A DNA stretch of 21,007 nt, from positions 1 through 21,007 of the forward strand of contig JACCZO010000235.1 of the NCBI GenBank assembly GCA_013695925.1, written 5' to 3'. Shown here one piece after another: positions 1 to 6,725 of the stretch; positions within the stretch are counted from its first letter, which is position 1; every line of letters begins with the position of its first letter. This stretch comes from Chthoniobacterales bacterium (lineage in GTDB: Bacteria > Verrucomicrobiota > Verrucomicrobiia > Chthoniobacterales > UBA10450). The notes below the pieces were generated by a model that saw only the letters and a list, made by a program, of their open reading frames with translations, did no database searches and was not told where the DNA came from. The translations under genes were made by a program, and so were the position numbers.

Positions 1-527
1 GGCGAGCGCAGTGGCGCCTCCACTCTTTGCGCCAGGGACGCTTTCTGCTCGATCTCCTGGAGGTGCGGAACAAATTCCTGGAAGGAAAAGTATTTTTCCG
101 CGTCCGGTTTCCAGCCGAGCGCGGCCAGGGTGTCGGCGTTGCGGATGACAAAAACTTTTCGCTGATCGGCCTGCTCCGGCTTCATCATCACCTCCGCCAG
201 CCACGCCATCGGCGTCATCGCGCCTTCCCCGGTGCGGAGGGTCTGTTTCCCGTGAATGATGAGGAGCGAATTGCGCGCGACGGTGTCGAGCGGCTTGATC
301 CGGCCGTTGAGCAGGACCGGCAGCCGGCCGAATTTATCCAGCTCAAAGCCGCCCGTTTTGTCGTGCCGAAAGAGCGGCGCGCTCACGTAAAGCAGCGTCG
401 CCGCCACGATCAGCCAAATCCAAGGAGCGGCGGTTTTAAACCGCCGAGGGCGCTTCCAAAGCGCCCCTCCTTGGCCGGCTGTCGGGCGGGTGGTAACCTG
501 ATCATCAACGGCGACGACCTTTTTCAT
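1..527 (-). CDS. ccsA: Cytochrome c assembly protein CcsA/CcsB-type, N-terminal part (runs off left edge)
   Basis: About 175 N-terminal codons are visible. The start ATG at 527 overlaps the resB stop by one base (TGATG), a typical coupled arrangement. Residues 36-54 form a hydrophobic segment (WIWLIVAATLLYVSAPLF). They are followed by a soluble stretch with RLPVLLNGRIKPLDTVARN, which I recognise from the N-terminal periplasmic extension of long CcsA-type haem handling proteins in PVC and Bacteroidetes bacteria. Such proteins form the system II haem lyase with ResB and attach haem to apocytochrome c outside the inner membrane. The WWD haem motif and remaining membrane helices would lie beyond the window, so the assignment rests on the extension motif and on resB next door. 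Oddity: residues 18-36 are encoded by a perfect multi-hairpin palindrome (420-474), so this N-terminal segment probably derives from a mobile repeat and is unlikely to be conserved. Confidence 0.75.
   Translation of the reverse strand, partial: MKKVVAVDDQVTTRPTAGQGGALWKRPRRFKTAAPWIWLIVAATLLYVSAPLFRHDKTGGFELDKFGRLPVLLNGRIKPLDTVARNSLLIIHGKQTLRTGEGAMTPMAWLAEVMMKPEQADQRKVFVIRNADTLAALGWKPDAEKYFSFQEFVPHLQEIEQKASLAQRVEAPLRS
420..474. repeat. Palindromic element inside ccsA coding sequence (three-way-junction fold)
   Basis: Outer arms CCAAGGAG (420-427) and CTCCTTGG (467-474) enclose two adjacent perfect hairpins. The first has 9-base arms CGGCGGTTT/AAACCGCCG (428-446). The second has 8-base arms GGGCGCTT/AAGCGCCC (448-466). 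Outer stem plus two inner hairpins gives a cloverleaf-like junction. It is read through in frame by ccsA (residues 18-36). The layout of two adjoining hairpins resembles the units in the dcw gaps, although the sequence differs. Its nature as a REP/MITE-like mobile palindrome is an inference. Confidence 0.7.
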
Positions 528-1696
528 CACGCCCTCTTCCTTATGAACCCAAAAAGGTGCATCGAAAATTGCACCAGCAACCCGGCCGCGACCAGCCCGC
601 AGGCGATGTAAGGGAGCAGCATCGCCGGATTTTTCACCACCTGCAGGATCGTGGTCTTATCATCGTTGTCGAAACCGCTCTGGTAAAAGGTGAAGCCGCG
701 ATAACGCAGCGGGTCGTTCATCGAGATGAGTACTTCACGATTCTCGTTCCGTTCCGGGTCGAGCAGCCGGACGCGGCTGGAGAAATTTTTCGGGATATCC
801 GTCCCGGCATAACGATCGTGCGCGAAATCGAGCAGGGTGAGCGCGAATTGTTTGTAGAAACGCCGCTGCCGCATGACCAGCTCGTAGGTGTGACCGTCGA
901 CCGTCACCGGTTGGGTGTTGGGGATGGCATTCGAGACGAGCCACGTGCCTAACGAGCCCTGCACGCCGTTCACTTCCACATAAGCCGCGCTTAAATCGCG
1001 TTCGTCATCTTTCACGGTGCGCGGCGCTTCTTCGGCCACGATCTTCGGTCCGAAGCCGGCAGTGGCGAGCGAGGGCCGGCCCTCTGGCATCTGCGAGCGC
1101 ATCGCGAGATGCGTGTTGCCCATGAACTTTCGGATGTTGAGAGTGAACGGGAGTGTCGGATTTTGAATCGTGCCGCCTCGCGTCAGGATCGACTCGGGGA
1201 TTGCGACCACCTGGTCAAAATTCGGGTCCGTTCTGTCGATGACCGCCAGTTCCACCTCGCGCGGCGCCTCGGAGTAGCCGGCCGTCTGGCCTTCATCGAT
1301 CCGCATCTGCGTTTCGCGCGCGAAGAGACCGGTTAGGAGTTGGCCGATGAGGAGCAGGATGACACCGAAATGAAGGAGGATGATCCCGAGCTTCTTTTTC
1401 GTTAATTGAAAGCGAACGCCGTGGGCCGCGATCAGGTTCACGAGCAGGACGGTGCCGAGCAGGTAACCGCCGGGCAGAATCGGAATCTTCCAGCTCGCTC
1501 CCGGCGGCGACCAGAAAACGATCAGACTCTGAAAATAGCGCTCCTGGACCGCATGAATTCCGAGGTGGACCTGCGCCAGCGTGCCGAGAAAAACGAGCAA
1601 CATCCCCAGCCCAAGGCAGACCACCGTCAGACGCAGCGAAGAGAGCACGCGGAGAGGCGACTTGAGCGGGAATGGACGGACGATGGCTTCTGGCAT
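527..1696 (-). CDS. resB: Cytochrome c biogenesis protein ResB
   Basis: A 389-residue membrane protein of the ResB/Ccs1 family, the partner of CcsA in system II cytochrome c maturation. It is thought to keep apocytochrome thiols accessible and help deliver haem on the periplasmic face. Hydrophobic segments lie at about residues 22-42, 76-96 and 102-124, then a large periplasmic domain (about 125-355) and a final membrane segment (about 357-381). This is the ResB topology. The C-terminal signature NDPLRYRGFTFYQSGFD is clear and precedes the last helix as in the family. The ATG at 1696 lies six bases beyond the stop of the upstream lipoprotein gene, and the 3' end overlaps the ccsA start, so the three are likely one transcript. 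One GCCTAACGA word (947-955) lies inside, read as Ser-Leu-Gly on the coding strand. Confidence 0.9.
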   Translation of the reverse strand: MPEAIVRPFPLKSPLRVLSSLRLTVVCLGLGMLLVFLGTLAQVHLGIHAVQERYFQSLIVFWSPPGASWKIPILPGGYLLGTVLLVNLIAAHGVRFQLTKKKLGIILLHFGVILLLIGQLLTGLFARETQMRIDEGQTAGYSEAPREVELAVIDRTDPNFDQVVAIPESILTRGGTIQNPTLPFTLNIRKFMGNTHLAMRSQMPEGRPSLATAGFGPKIVAEEAPRTVKDDERDLSAAYVEVNGVQGSLGTWLVSNAIPNTQPVTVDGHTYELVMRQRRFYKQFALTLLDFAHDRYAGTDIPKNFSSRVRLLDPERNENREVLISMNDPLRYRGFTFYQSGFDNDDKTTILQVVKNPAMLLPYIACGLVAAGLLVQFSMHLFGFIRKRA

Positions 1697-1702
1697 GACT
1701 CG

Positions 1703-2857
1703 TTAGGGGATTTTCAACCCGCGCAGGAAATCAGTAAACGCGCTCTTTTGCGACGCGACCGCGGCATCTTCGCCCGTCATTTTAATAAACCAGGAGCGCT
1801 CGTTTTCATCCAGAATCGCGGCCAAGATGCGTTGTTTTTCGCCGTTGATCGGCTGCTCGCTCGCCAGATCGACGAGCAGGAAATCGTGACCGTTTACCGT
1901 CACATGCTCAGCCGTCTTTGCCAGCGCGTCTTCATCGATCGGCGGCAGCTGCATCTGCCCGCGCCAGCGATTCACATTCGCCAGGTCACCGCCCGCGACT
2001 CCGGGCAGAGCAACGACGGAGATGTCGGTTTCCTTTCCGTTAGGGGCGGTCGCTTGAAAGCTGGCGAGACGCATGGGCGTGAGCGGTTTTTCCTTCCAGC
2101 CCGAGGGCAGCGTGTATTGCACCGGTGCGCCCTGCGCTGACTGGATCGGGGGCGGGGTGGGAGCGTTGCTATCGTTGCCGCCCGCATTCGCGCTCATCGG
2201 ACCTGGCGCGGTCGAGGAGGCGACTTCCCCTTCCGCCGGGTGCACGCTTTGCAGGAATTGCTTAAACCCCTCGCGCTGCGACGCGACCAGCGCATCGGGG
2301 CCGATCATTTTGAAAAACCACGTTTCCGATCCGGCTGGAAAAATCCCGCCCAGGATGCGCGATTTTGAACCATCGGGCGAGAGCGGTTGTTCGCTCACCA
2401 GCTCGACGAAAAACATGTCGCGACCGGCGACCTCCATCGGGGTGCCTGCCTGGACCACGTCGGTGATTGGCGGCAGCTTGAGTTGATCGCGCCAGCGATT
2501 CACGTTCGCGAGCAACCCACCGGCCGCTTCCGGGAAGGAAATCACCGAGACGTCCGCCTTCTTTCCATCCGGCCCAGTGACAATAAAACTGCCTTTGCGA
2601 AATCCGGAAGCCGCCTGTTCTTCCCAACCGGCGGGCGCCGTCCAATGGACCGCGGGGCCCGCGGCGCCGGCTTGCGCAGTCGGCGGTATGATGGCTGGCG
2701 TCGGGGTTTCCTTCGGGATGCGATAGACAGTGATTTGGTCGTCGCTCCGATTACAACCAGCCCAGACCAGGGGCAGCGCGAGGCCGAAGGCCAGCCTGAT
2801 GAGCGGGAGATGACGTAAAAATGGTGGCTTCAAGGGCAGGTGCGAAGTACCCGCCAC
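1703..2857 (-). CDS. Lipoprotein with two tandem copies of an uncharacterised domain
   Basis: A 384-residue protein beginning at GTG. The N-terminus has basic residues, a hydrophobic stretch and a lipobox-like LVWAGC with Cys35 as the expected lipidation site. After a Pro/Ala-rich spacer come two homologous blocks of about 140 residues (roughly 70-208 and 246-384) separated by a low-complexity linker. Shared landmarks are PAGWEE/PSGWKE, a GPDGKKADVSV/APNGKETDISV strand pair, LANVNRWRDQLKLPPI/LANVNRWRGQMQLPPI and a closing FFKMIGPDALVASQ/FIKMTGEDAAVASQ. I do not recognise the family, and the function is unknown. It abuts resB and so may serve the cytochrome c or envelope redox locus (inference from position). 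The stop codon TAA lies inside a CCTAACGA word (1700-1707). The start is uncertain: no clear ribosome binding site is seen, and a TTG eight codons downstream would give a more usual lipoprotein signal length. Confidence 0.75.
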   Translation of the reverse strand: MAGTSHLPLKPPFLRHLPLIRLAFGLALPLVWAGCNRSDDQITVYRIPKETPTPAIIPPTAQAGAAGPAVHWTAPAGWEEQAASGFRKGSFIVTGPDGKKADVSVISFPEAAGGLLANVNRWRDQLKLPPITDVVQAGTPMEVAGRDMFFVELVSEQPLSPDGSKSRILGGIFPAGSETWFFKMIGPDALVASQREGFKQFLQSVHPAEGEVASSTAPGPMSANAGGNDSNAPTPPPIQSAQGAPVQYTLPSGWKEKPLTPMRLASFQATAPNGKETDISVVALPGVAGGDLANVNRWRGQMQLPPIDEDALAKTAEHVTVNGHDFLLVDLASEQPINGEKQRILAAILDENERSWFIKMTGEDAAVASQKSAFTDFLRGLKIP

Positions 2858-2969
2858 CCGCGCGGGATGTCAAGGGATGGACGGGCAGCCCCTCACCAAG
2901 GCAAAAATGGCGCTGCCATGGCTGTGTTTTCGCCTTGAAAAAGTCCCTGGGAAGCGGCTTGCTGACGGG

Positions 2970-3251
2970 ATGAAGGTCTTTTGTCTTTCAGTCCTTTCGC
3001 TTCTCTTCGGTTTCTCGTTGGTTTTCGCGAGCCCGCTTGATCCAGAGGGGGACGCGAAAATTACCAGGAACGAGGCGCAACACATCGCGCTAAGGCCGCA
3101 CCAAGGTGCCCGCGTCACTGCCGCAAAATTGGAAACGGTGGAGGGAAAGCTGGTCTGGTTGATCGAACTGAAAGAGGGCGAGCGTCGGACCAAGGTCACG
3201 GTCGATGCGATGAGCGGCCGCATCCTCCCTGATGAAAAACCTAATCGTTAG
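2970..3251 (+). CDS. Small exported PepSY-like protein
   Basis: A 93-residue protein and the only plus-strand gene supported here. A signal peptide is evident at residues 1-21 (basic Lys2, hydrophobic LSVLSLLFGFSLVFA, then Ser-Pro). The mature part fits one PepSY domain: helix ITRNEAQHIAL, then strands AKLETVEGKLVWLIEL and RTKVTVDAMSGRIL with the characteristic VDA-x-SG-x-IL ending. PepSY domains are found in peptidase propeptides and in many small periplasmic proteins, where the role is usually inhibitory or unknown. The frame stays open upstream, but starting at 2970 puts the signal peptide at the N-terminus. It is divergent from the lipoprotein gene and convergent with msrA. The stop TAG is part of a TCGTTAGGC word (3245-3253), followed directly by a short hairpin. 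Confidence 0.7.
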   Translation: MKVFCLSVLSLLFGFSLVFASPLDPEGDAKITRNEAQHIALRPHQGARVTAAKLETVEGKLVWLIELKEGERRTKVTVDAMSGRILPDEKPNR

Positions 3252-3273
3252 GCGAGCTTTGCTTCGCCTTTCC
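3251..3273 (+). terminator. Weak hairpin between convergent genes
   Basis: GGCGAG-CTTTGC-TTCGCC (3251-3268) can form a six-pair stem with one G-U pair, followed by TTTCC. It begins at the last base of the PepSY stop codon and lies between that gene and the end of msrA. The T-run is short, so it is only a possible terminator for the plus-strand gene. On the opposite strand it lacks a T-run. Confidence 0.3.
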
Positions 3274-3285
3274 TGCTCCGGACTG

Positions 3286-3867
3286 TTATTTCTTTCCCCA
3301 GATCTTCGCGAGGTAGGCCACCCGCCCGGAACCGACGTGGTAGGCCCCATAGGCGGCCGGGTTCTTTTCGTAATATTTCTGGTGGTACTCTTCCGCGGGA
3401 TAGAAAGGCTTGACCGGCAGGATTTCGGTCACGATCGGTTTCTGGAAGCGGCCTGATTTCGCGAGCTTCTCCTTTGAGGCTTCGGCGATTTTTTTCTCCT
3501 CGTCGCTGCCGTAATAAATTGCCGCCTGGTAGGAGAGCCCGATGTCGTGGAACTGACCGTCGGCCTGGGTCGGGTTGATGTTGCGCCAGAAAACGTCGAG
3601 CAGCTGCTCGTAGGAAATTTGCCCCGGGTCGTAGCTGACCTCGATCGCTTCGCGATGCTGGGTTTTATGGGCCGAGACCGCGTTGTAGTTGGCGTCCTCC
3701 TTGTTGCCGCCGGTATAGCCGACGACGGTTTTAGTCACGCCTTTAACGTGGTCAAACGGTTCCTGCATGCACCAGAAACAGCCGCCGGCGAAGACCGCGC
3801 TCCTGGTTTCGGCGTGGGCAGTGAGGGCGAGACCGCAGAGGGCGAGGATGAGTAGAAGTTTGTGCAT
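3286..3867 (-). CDS. msrA: Secreted peptide methionine sulfoxide reductase MsrA
   Basis: A 193-residue protein that reduces methionine-S-sulfoxide in oxidised proteins. The active-site motif is GGCFWC with catalytic Cys30, and Cys33 just after it is a candidate resolving cysteine. Other family landmarks are VGYTGG, HREAIEVSYDP, the block around NPTQADGQFHDIG and AEEYHQKYY. Length matches the family. An N-terminal signal peptide (MHKLLLILALCGLALTAHA, residues 1-19) indicates export, so this is an envelope repair enzyme that would need reductant from a periplasmic thiol relay. That fits the cytochrome c redox genes nearby. It follows ftsZ on the same strand after a 176-base gap holding an inverted-repeat element, so it may have its own promoter; none is convincing by eye. 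Confidence 0.9.
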   Translation of the reverse strand: MHKLLLILALCGLALTAHAETRSAVFAGGCFWCMQEPFDHVKGVTKTVVGYTGGNKEDANYNAVSAHKTQHREAIEVSYDPGQISYEQLLDVFWRNINPTQADGQFHDIGLSYQAAIYYGSDEEKKIAEASKEKLAKSGRFQKPIVTEILPVKPFYPAEEYHQKYYEKNPAAYGAYHVGSGRVAYLAKIWGKK

Positions 3868-3913
3868 GTTTGGTGTGAGACTGCGGGGTGGAGGGATTAT
3901 TCCATTCGCCGGG

Positions 3914-4050
3914 GAAATGACGAATTCCCAATGACGAATTTCAAATCAATGACCAAGAACGAATCCCGAAAAAGCCGCCTTCAGCCTAACGAATCATTCA
4001 TTCCAGCTTCGAAATTGATTCGTCATCCGTCATTCGGAATTCGTCATTTC
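3914..4050. repeat. AT-richer inverted-repeat element overlapping the ftsZ stop
   Basis: GAAATGACGAATTCC at 3914-3928 has its perfect reverse complement at 4036-4050. Inside each arm the word ATGACGAATT is imperfectly repeated (3929-3940 on one side, 4019-4034 on the other). The interior is clearly less GC-rich than its surroundings and carries a GCCTAACGA word at 3984-3992. It has no coding capacity of its own. A small non-autonomous mobile repeat (MITE-like) is the simplest reading, but this is inference. The right arm contains the last bases and TGA stop of ftsZ. Confidence 0.6.
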
Positions 4051-5477
4051 ACCCGCACATTCTTGCGCAGAAAGGTCGGCACATCGAGGTCCTGACCTTC
4101 GACGATCGTCGGCTCGCTCTTCTCAAATCGCCCGCGAGTGACCGGCTCGAATTGCATCACCTCCTGGCGCGCCTGGACACACTTGTCCTTCTTCGCCGGG
4201 GCAAGCTCGGGCGTTTGTTCCGGCTCGATCTTTGGCGCCGGTTTCCTGACCCTGCGGGCCGGCGGCGGAAGCTCGGCTACCGGAGCCGCATCCTCTTCCA
4301 TAGCTGGCTCCGCGACCGGCTCGGGCTCCGCTTCCTCGGAGGTCGTCGTCACCGGCTCCGGTAACGGAGTTGCATACTCGGTCGCGATCGGGATCGACTC
4401 CGGCTCGGCTTCGAATGCCGGTTCCGGTTCGACCACCGGCGGCTCTGGCTTGGGCGCGGTTTTGCTGGCCCGACGCATCGGGGCGGGCTGGGCGGAGCCT
4501 TCCGCCGAGAGCGAGCTAATCAGCGTCACACTCATGCGGTTCCCCATCTTTCCATCGACCGAGGTCCCAAAAAGAATCTGGGTGTGATCTTCAACGTGCC
4601 GGTTCAACTCCTGCATCACGATCTCGACCTCGGTCAGCGTCATGCCGGGGCCGCCGGAGATCTGCACCAGCACGGCCTGCGCGTCGGTCAGCATCTTGCC
4701 GCGGTTCATGAGCGGGTTTTTCAGCGCGAGAGCGAGCGCTTCATGGGCGCGATTGTCGCTGTCCGATTCGCCGAAGCCGAAGAGGCAGCGGCTGTTCTGG
4801 CTGCGCAAGGCGGCGATCAGCTCGTCGAATCCGATGCGGATCAAGCCCGGCCGCCTAACGACGTTGACGATCGCGCGGACGCTCTGGCTGATGGTGGTAT
4901 CGGCGACCGCGAAGGCCTGGTGAATGCCGGCTTTGGGTAAAACGATGTCGCCCATCCGATCGTTCTCGAAACAAACGACTGCGTCCGAAACCCGCTGCAA
5001 CTCGTGCAATGCTTCCATCGCCTGAGCGGTGCGGCGTTTCCCCTCGAAGGCGAAAGGGAGGGTGGCAAAAGCAACCACCAACGCGCCGTTCTCGTGCGCC
5101 ATTTCCGCGATGAGCGGGGCCGCGCCGGAGCCCGTGCCGCCGCCGAGTCCGGCGCAAACGAAAACCATCCGCGCGCCGGCCAGCGCCTCGCGCAATTCGC
5201 CGGCCGCTTCCCGGGCGGCGTGGTAGCCCAATTCCGGATCGCCACCCGCCCCCAGCCCACGCGTCACTTCGCGACCGATCTGCACCTTGCTCGTCGCGAC
5301 CGAGCTGGCGAGCGACTGGACGTCGGTATTGATCGCGATCATTTCGGCATGCTCCATCCCGTCGAGCACGATGCGGTCGAGCGCGTTCGCGCCCGCCCCG
5401 CCGACTCCGATGATCTTGATGGCGAGGTCGTCTTCTTTTTTTTCCGGCAGGCTGTAGTTACGGCTGAGTTGGATCAT
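4044..5477 (-). CDS. ftsZ: Cell division protein FtsZ
   Basis: The tubulin-like GTPase that polymerises into the Z ring; 477 residues. GTP-binding elements are GVGGAGANALDRI near residue 24 and the tubulin signature GLGGGTGSGAAP at about 110-121. The globular GTPase domain runs to about residue 322. It is followed by an unusually long linker (about 330-455) rich in Pro, Glu and Ala, then a short conserved tail DLDVPTFLRKNVRVK (463-477). That tail matches the C-terminal peptide that binds FtsA and other partners. It is the last dcw gene, 36 bases after ftsA. No clear Shine-Dalgarno sequence precedes the ATG at 5477, and the gap holds a one-mismatch copy of the 9-mer word (5490-5498). The stop codon lies inside the repeat at 3914-4050. 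Confidence 0.97.
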   Translation of the reverse strand: MIQLSRNYSLPEKKEDDLAIKIIGVGGAGANALDRIVLDGMEHAEMIAINTDVQSLASSVATSKVQIGREVTRGLGAGGDPELGYHAAREAAGELREALAGARMVFVCAGLGGGTGSGAAPLIAEMAHENGALVVAFATLPFAFEGKRRTAQAMEALHELQRVSDAVVCFENDRMGDIVLPKAGIHQAFAVADTTISQSVRAIVNVVRRPGLIRIGFDELIAALRSQNSRCLFGFGESDSDNRAHEALALALKNPLMNRGKMLTDAQAVLVQISGGPGMTLTEVEIVMQELNRHVEDHTQILFGTSVDGKMGNRMSVTLISSLSAEGSAQPAPMRRASKTAPKPEPPVVEPEPAFEAEPESIPIATEYATPLPEPVTTTSEEAEPEPVAEPAMEEDAAPVAELPPPARRVRKPAPKIEPEQTPELAPAKKDKCVQARQEVMQFEPVTRGRFEKSEPTIVEGQDLDVPTFLRKNVRVK

Positions 5478-5513
5478 GGTTTTAGCTTTTGGTTAGGCAG
5501 ATTCCGGGGCGCG

Positions 5514-6725
5514 TCATCGCATTCTCTGGAAGAATTTTCCCATCAGGCCGCGGATCCCGCCCCGCGGCTGGCGGTCGCCCTGCATCGCCTGGGCGTATTT
5601 GATCAGGCCGATGGCGGCGGAAAATTGTGGGTTCTCAAAGGCGCTCGTTAGGCCAGACATCGTGCGCGCGTGCGAGGAACGCGCCGGCACCCCGAAGACT
5701 TCTTCGGCCAGGTTGTCGATCCCGTTTAACTGGCTGCAGCCGCCGGTGATGAAAATGCCTTCGCCGAGATAATCGAGATAGGGCTCGTCCTCGAGCCGGC
5801 GTTTCAGGAGTTCGAAAGTCTCGCGCAGCCGCATGTGAATGATCGTGTTCAGGGTTTCGCGCTCCACTTCCTTCCCGGCAAAACCGGAGTCGTCCTTCAG
5901 CAGGACGGTTTCGCCAGGGAGACAATTGCCGAGCACGGTGCTGCCTTCCTCGATCTTGAGTTTTTCCGCCCGCGTCATCGGGATGCGCAGACCCATCGAG
6001 ATGTCGTTGGTAATGTGATCGCCACCGACCGCCAGGACGCCGCTCTGTCTCACCGCGCCGTCGACGTAGAGAATGTAGTCGGTCGTCCCGCCGCCGATAT
6101 CGATGACGAGCGCGCCGAGATTTTTTTGATGTTGAGTGAGGACGACCTGCGCCGAAGCAAAGGCGGTGAAGACGACATCCTCGACGTCGAGCGGCAGCTC
6201 CTTCACGCAGCGGATCGTGTTTTGGATTCGGTTCCGGACACCGTGAATGATGTGGAAATCGGCCTCGAGCCGCTGGCCCAGCATTCCGACCGGGCTGAGG
6301 ACGCCGTCGTGTCCATCGATGTGATAGCTCTGGATGATCGAATGCAGGAAGGCGTTCTGCGCCGGAATGCTGACCTCGCGTGCGTTTATCTTTACGTCGT
6401 CGACGTCCTGCTCGTCGATCTCATCGCGCTCTTCCGGCAGGGTGACGCAACCTCGGTTATTGAAGCTCTGGATGTGCGCCCCGGTGATGCCGATGTAGAC
6501 GCTGCGAATCATGATGTCGCTCTTCTCCTCGGCATCGACCACGGCTTCGTGAACGCACTTCATCGCCGTTTCGAAATCAACGATCTCGCCCTTGCGCACT
6601 CCGCGGGAGGGCGCCTGCCCGACCCCGAGAATCTTGATCGTGCCGTCCGGTTTTCCTTCGCCGACGACGACGCAAATTTTCGAAGTTCCGATTTCGAGAC
6701 CGACCATCAAGTTGCTGCTAGCCAT
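5514..6725 (-). CDS. ftsA: Cell division protein FtsA
   Basis: An actin-like ATPase of 403 residues that tethers FtsZ filaments to the inner membrane. The phosphate 1 motif LEIGTSKICVVVGE is at about residues 10-23 and the phosphate 2 motif LVIDIGGGTTDY at about 206-217. The C-terminal end (GGIRGLMGKFFQRMR) is the expected amphipathic membrane-targeting helix. The start ATG at 6725 overlaps the ftsQ stop by eight bases, so translation is probably coupled. Length is normal for the family. A TCGTTAGGC word at 5645-5653 is read as Gly-Leu-Thr-Ser on the coding strand. Confidence 0.97.
   Translation of the reverse strand: MASSNLMVGLEIGTSKICVVVGEGKPDGTIKILGVGQAPSRGVRKGEIVDFETAMKCVHEAVVDAEEKSDIMIRSVYIGITGAHIQSFNNRGCVTLPEERDEIDEQDVDDVKINAREVSIPAQNAFLHSIIQSYHIDGHDGVLSPVGMLGQRLEADFHIIHGVRNRIQNTIRCVKELPLDVEDVVFTAFASAQVVLTQHQKNLGALVIDIGGGTTDYILYVDGAVRQSGVLAVGGDHITNDISMGLRIPMTRAEKLKIEEGSTVLGNCLPGETVLLKDDSGFAGKEVERETLNTIIHMRLRETFELLKRRLEDEPYLDYLGEGIFITGGCSQLNGIDNLAEEVFGVPARSSHARTMSGLTSAFENPQFSAAIGLIKYAQAMQGDRQPRGGIRGLMGKFFQRMR

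Noticed and set aside
27..611. Plus-strand open frame at the left edge
   Set aside because: It is antisense to the CcsA start and the end of ResB, and its protein is low-complexity and Arg/His-rich without a known domain.
2868..2873. TTGACA on the minus strand before the lipoprotein gene, a possible -35 box
   Set aside because: No acceptable -10 box is found 16-18 bases on, and transcription would begin inside the presumed coding region.
3862..4095. Small plus-strand open frame across the ftsZ-msrA gap
   Set aside because: It reads through the inverted-repeat element and antisense ftsZ, with no domain and no ribosome binding site.
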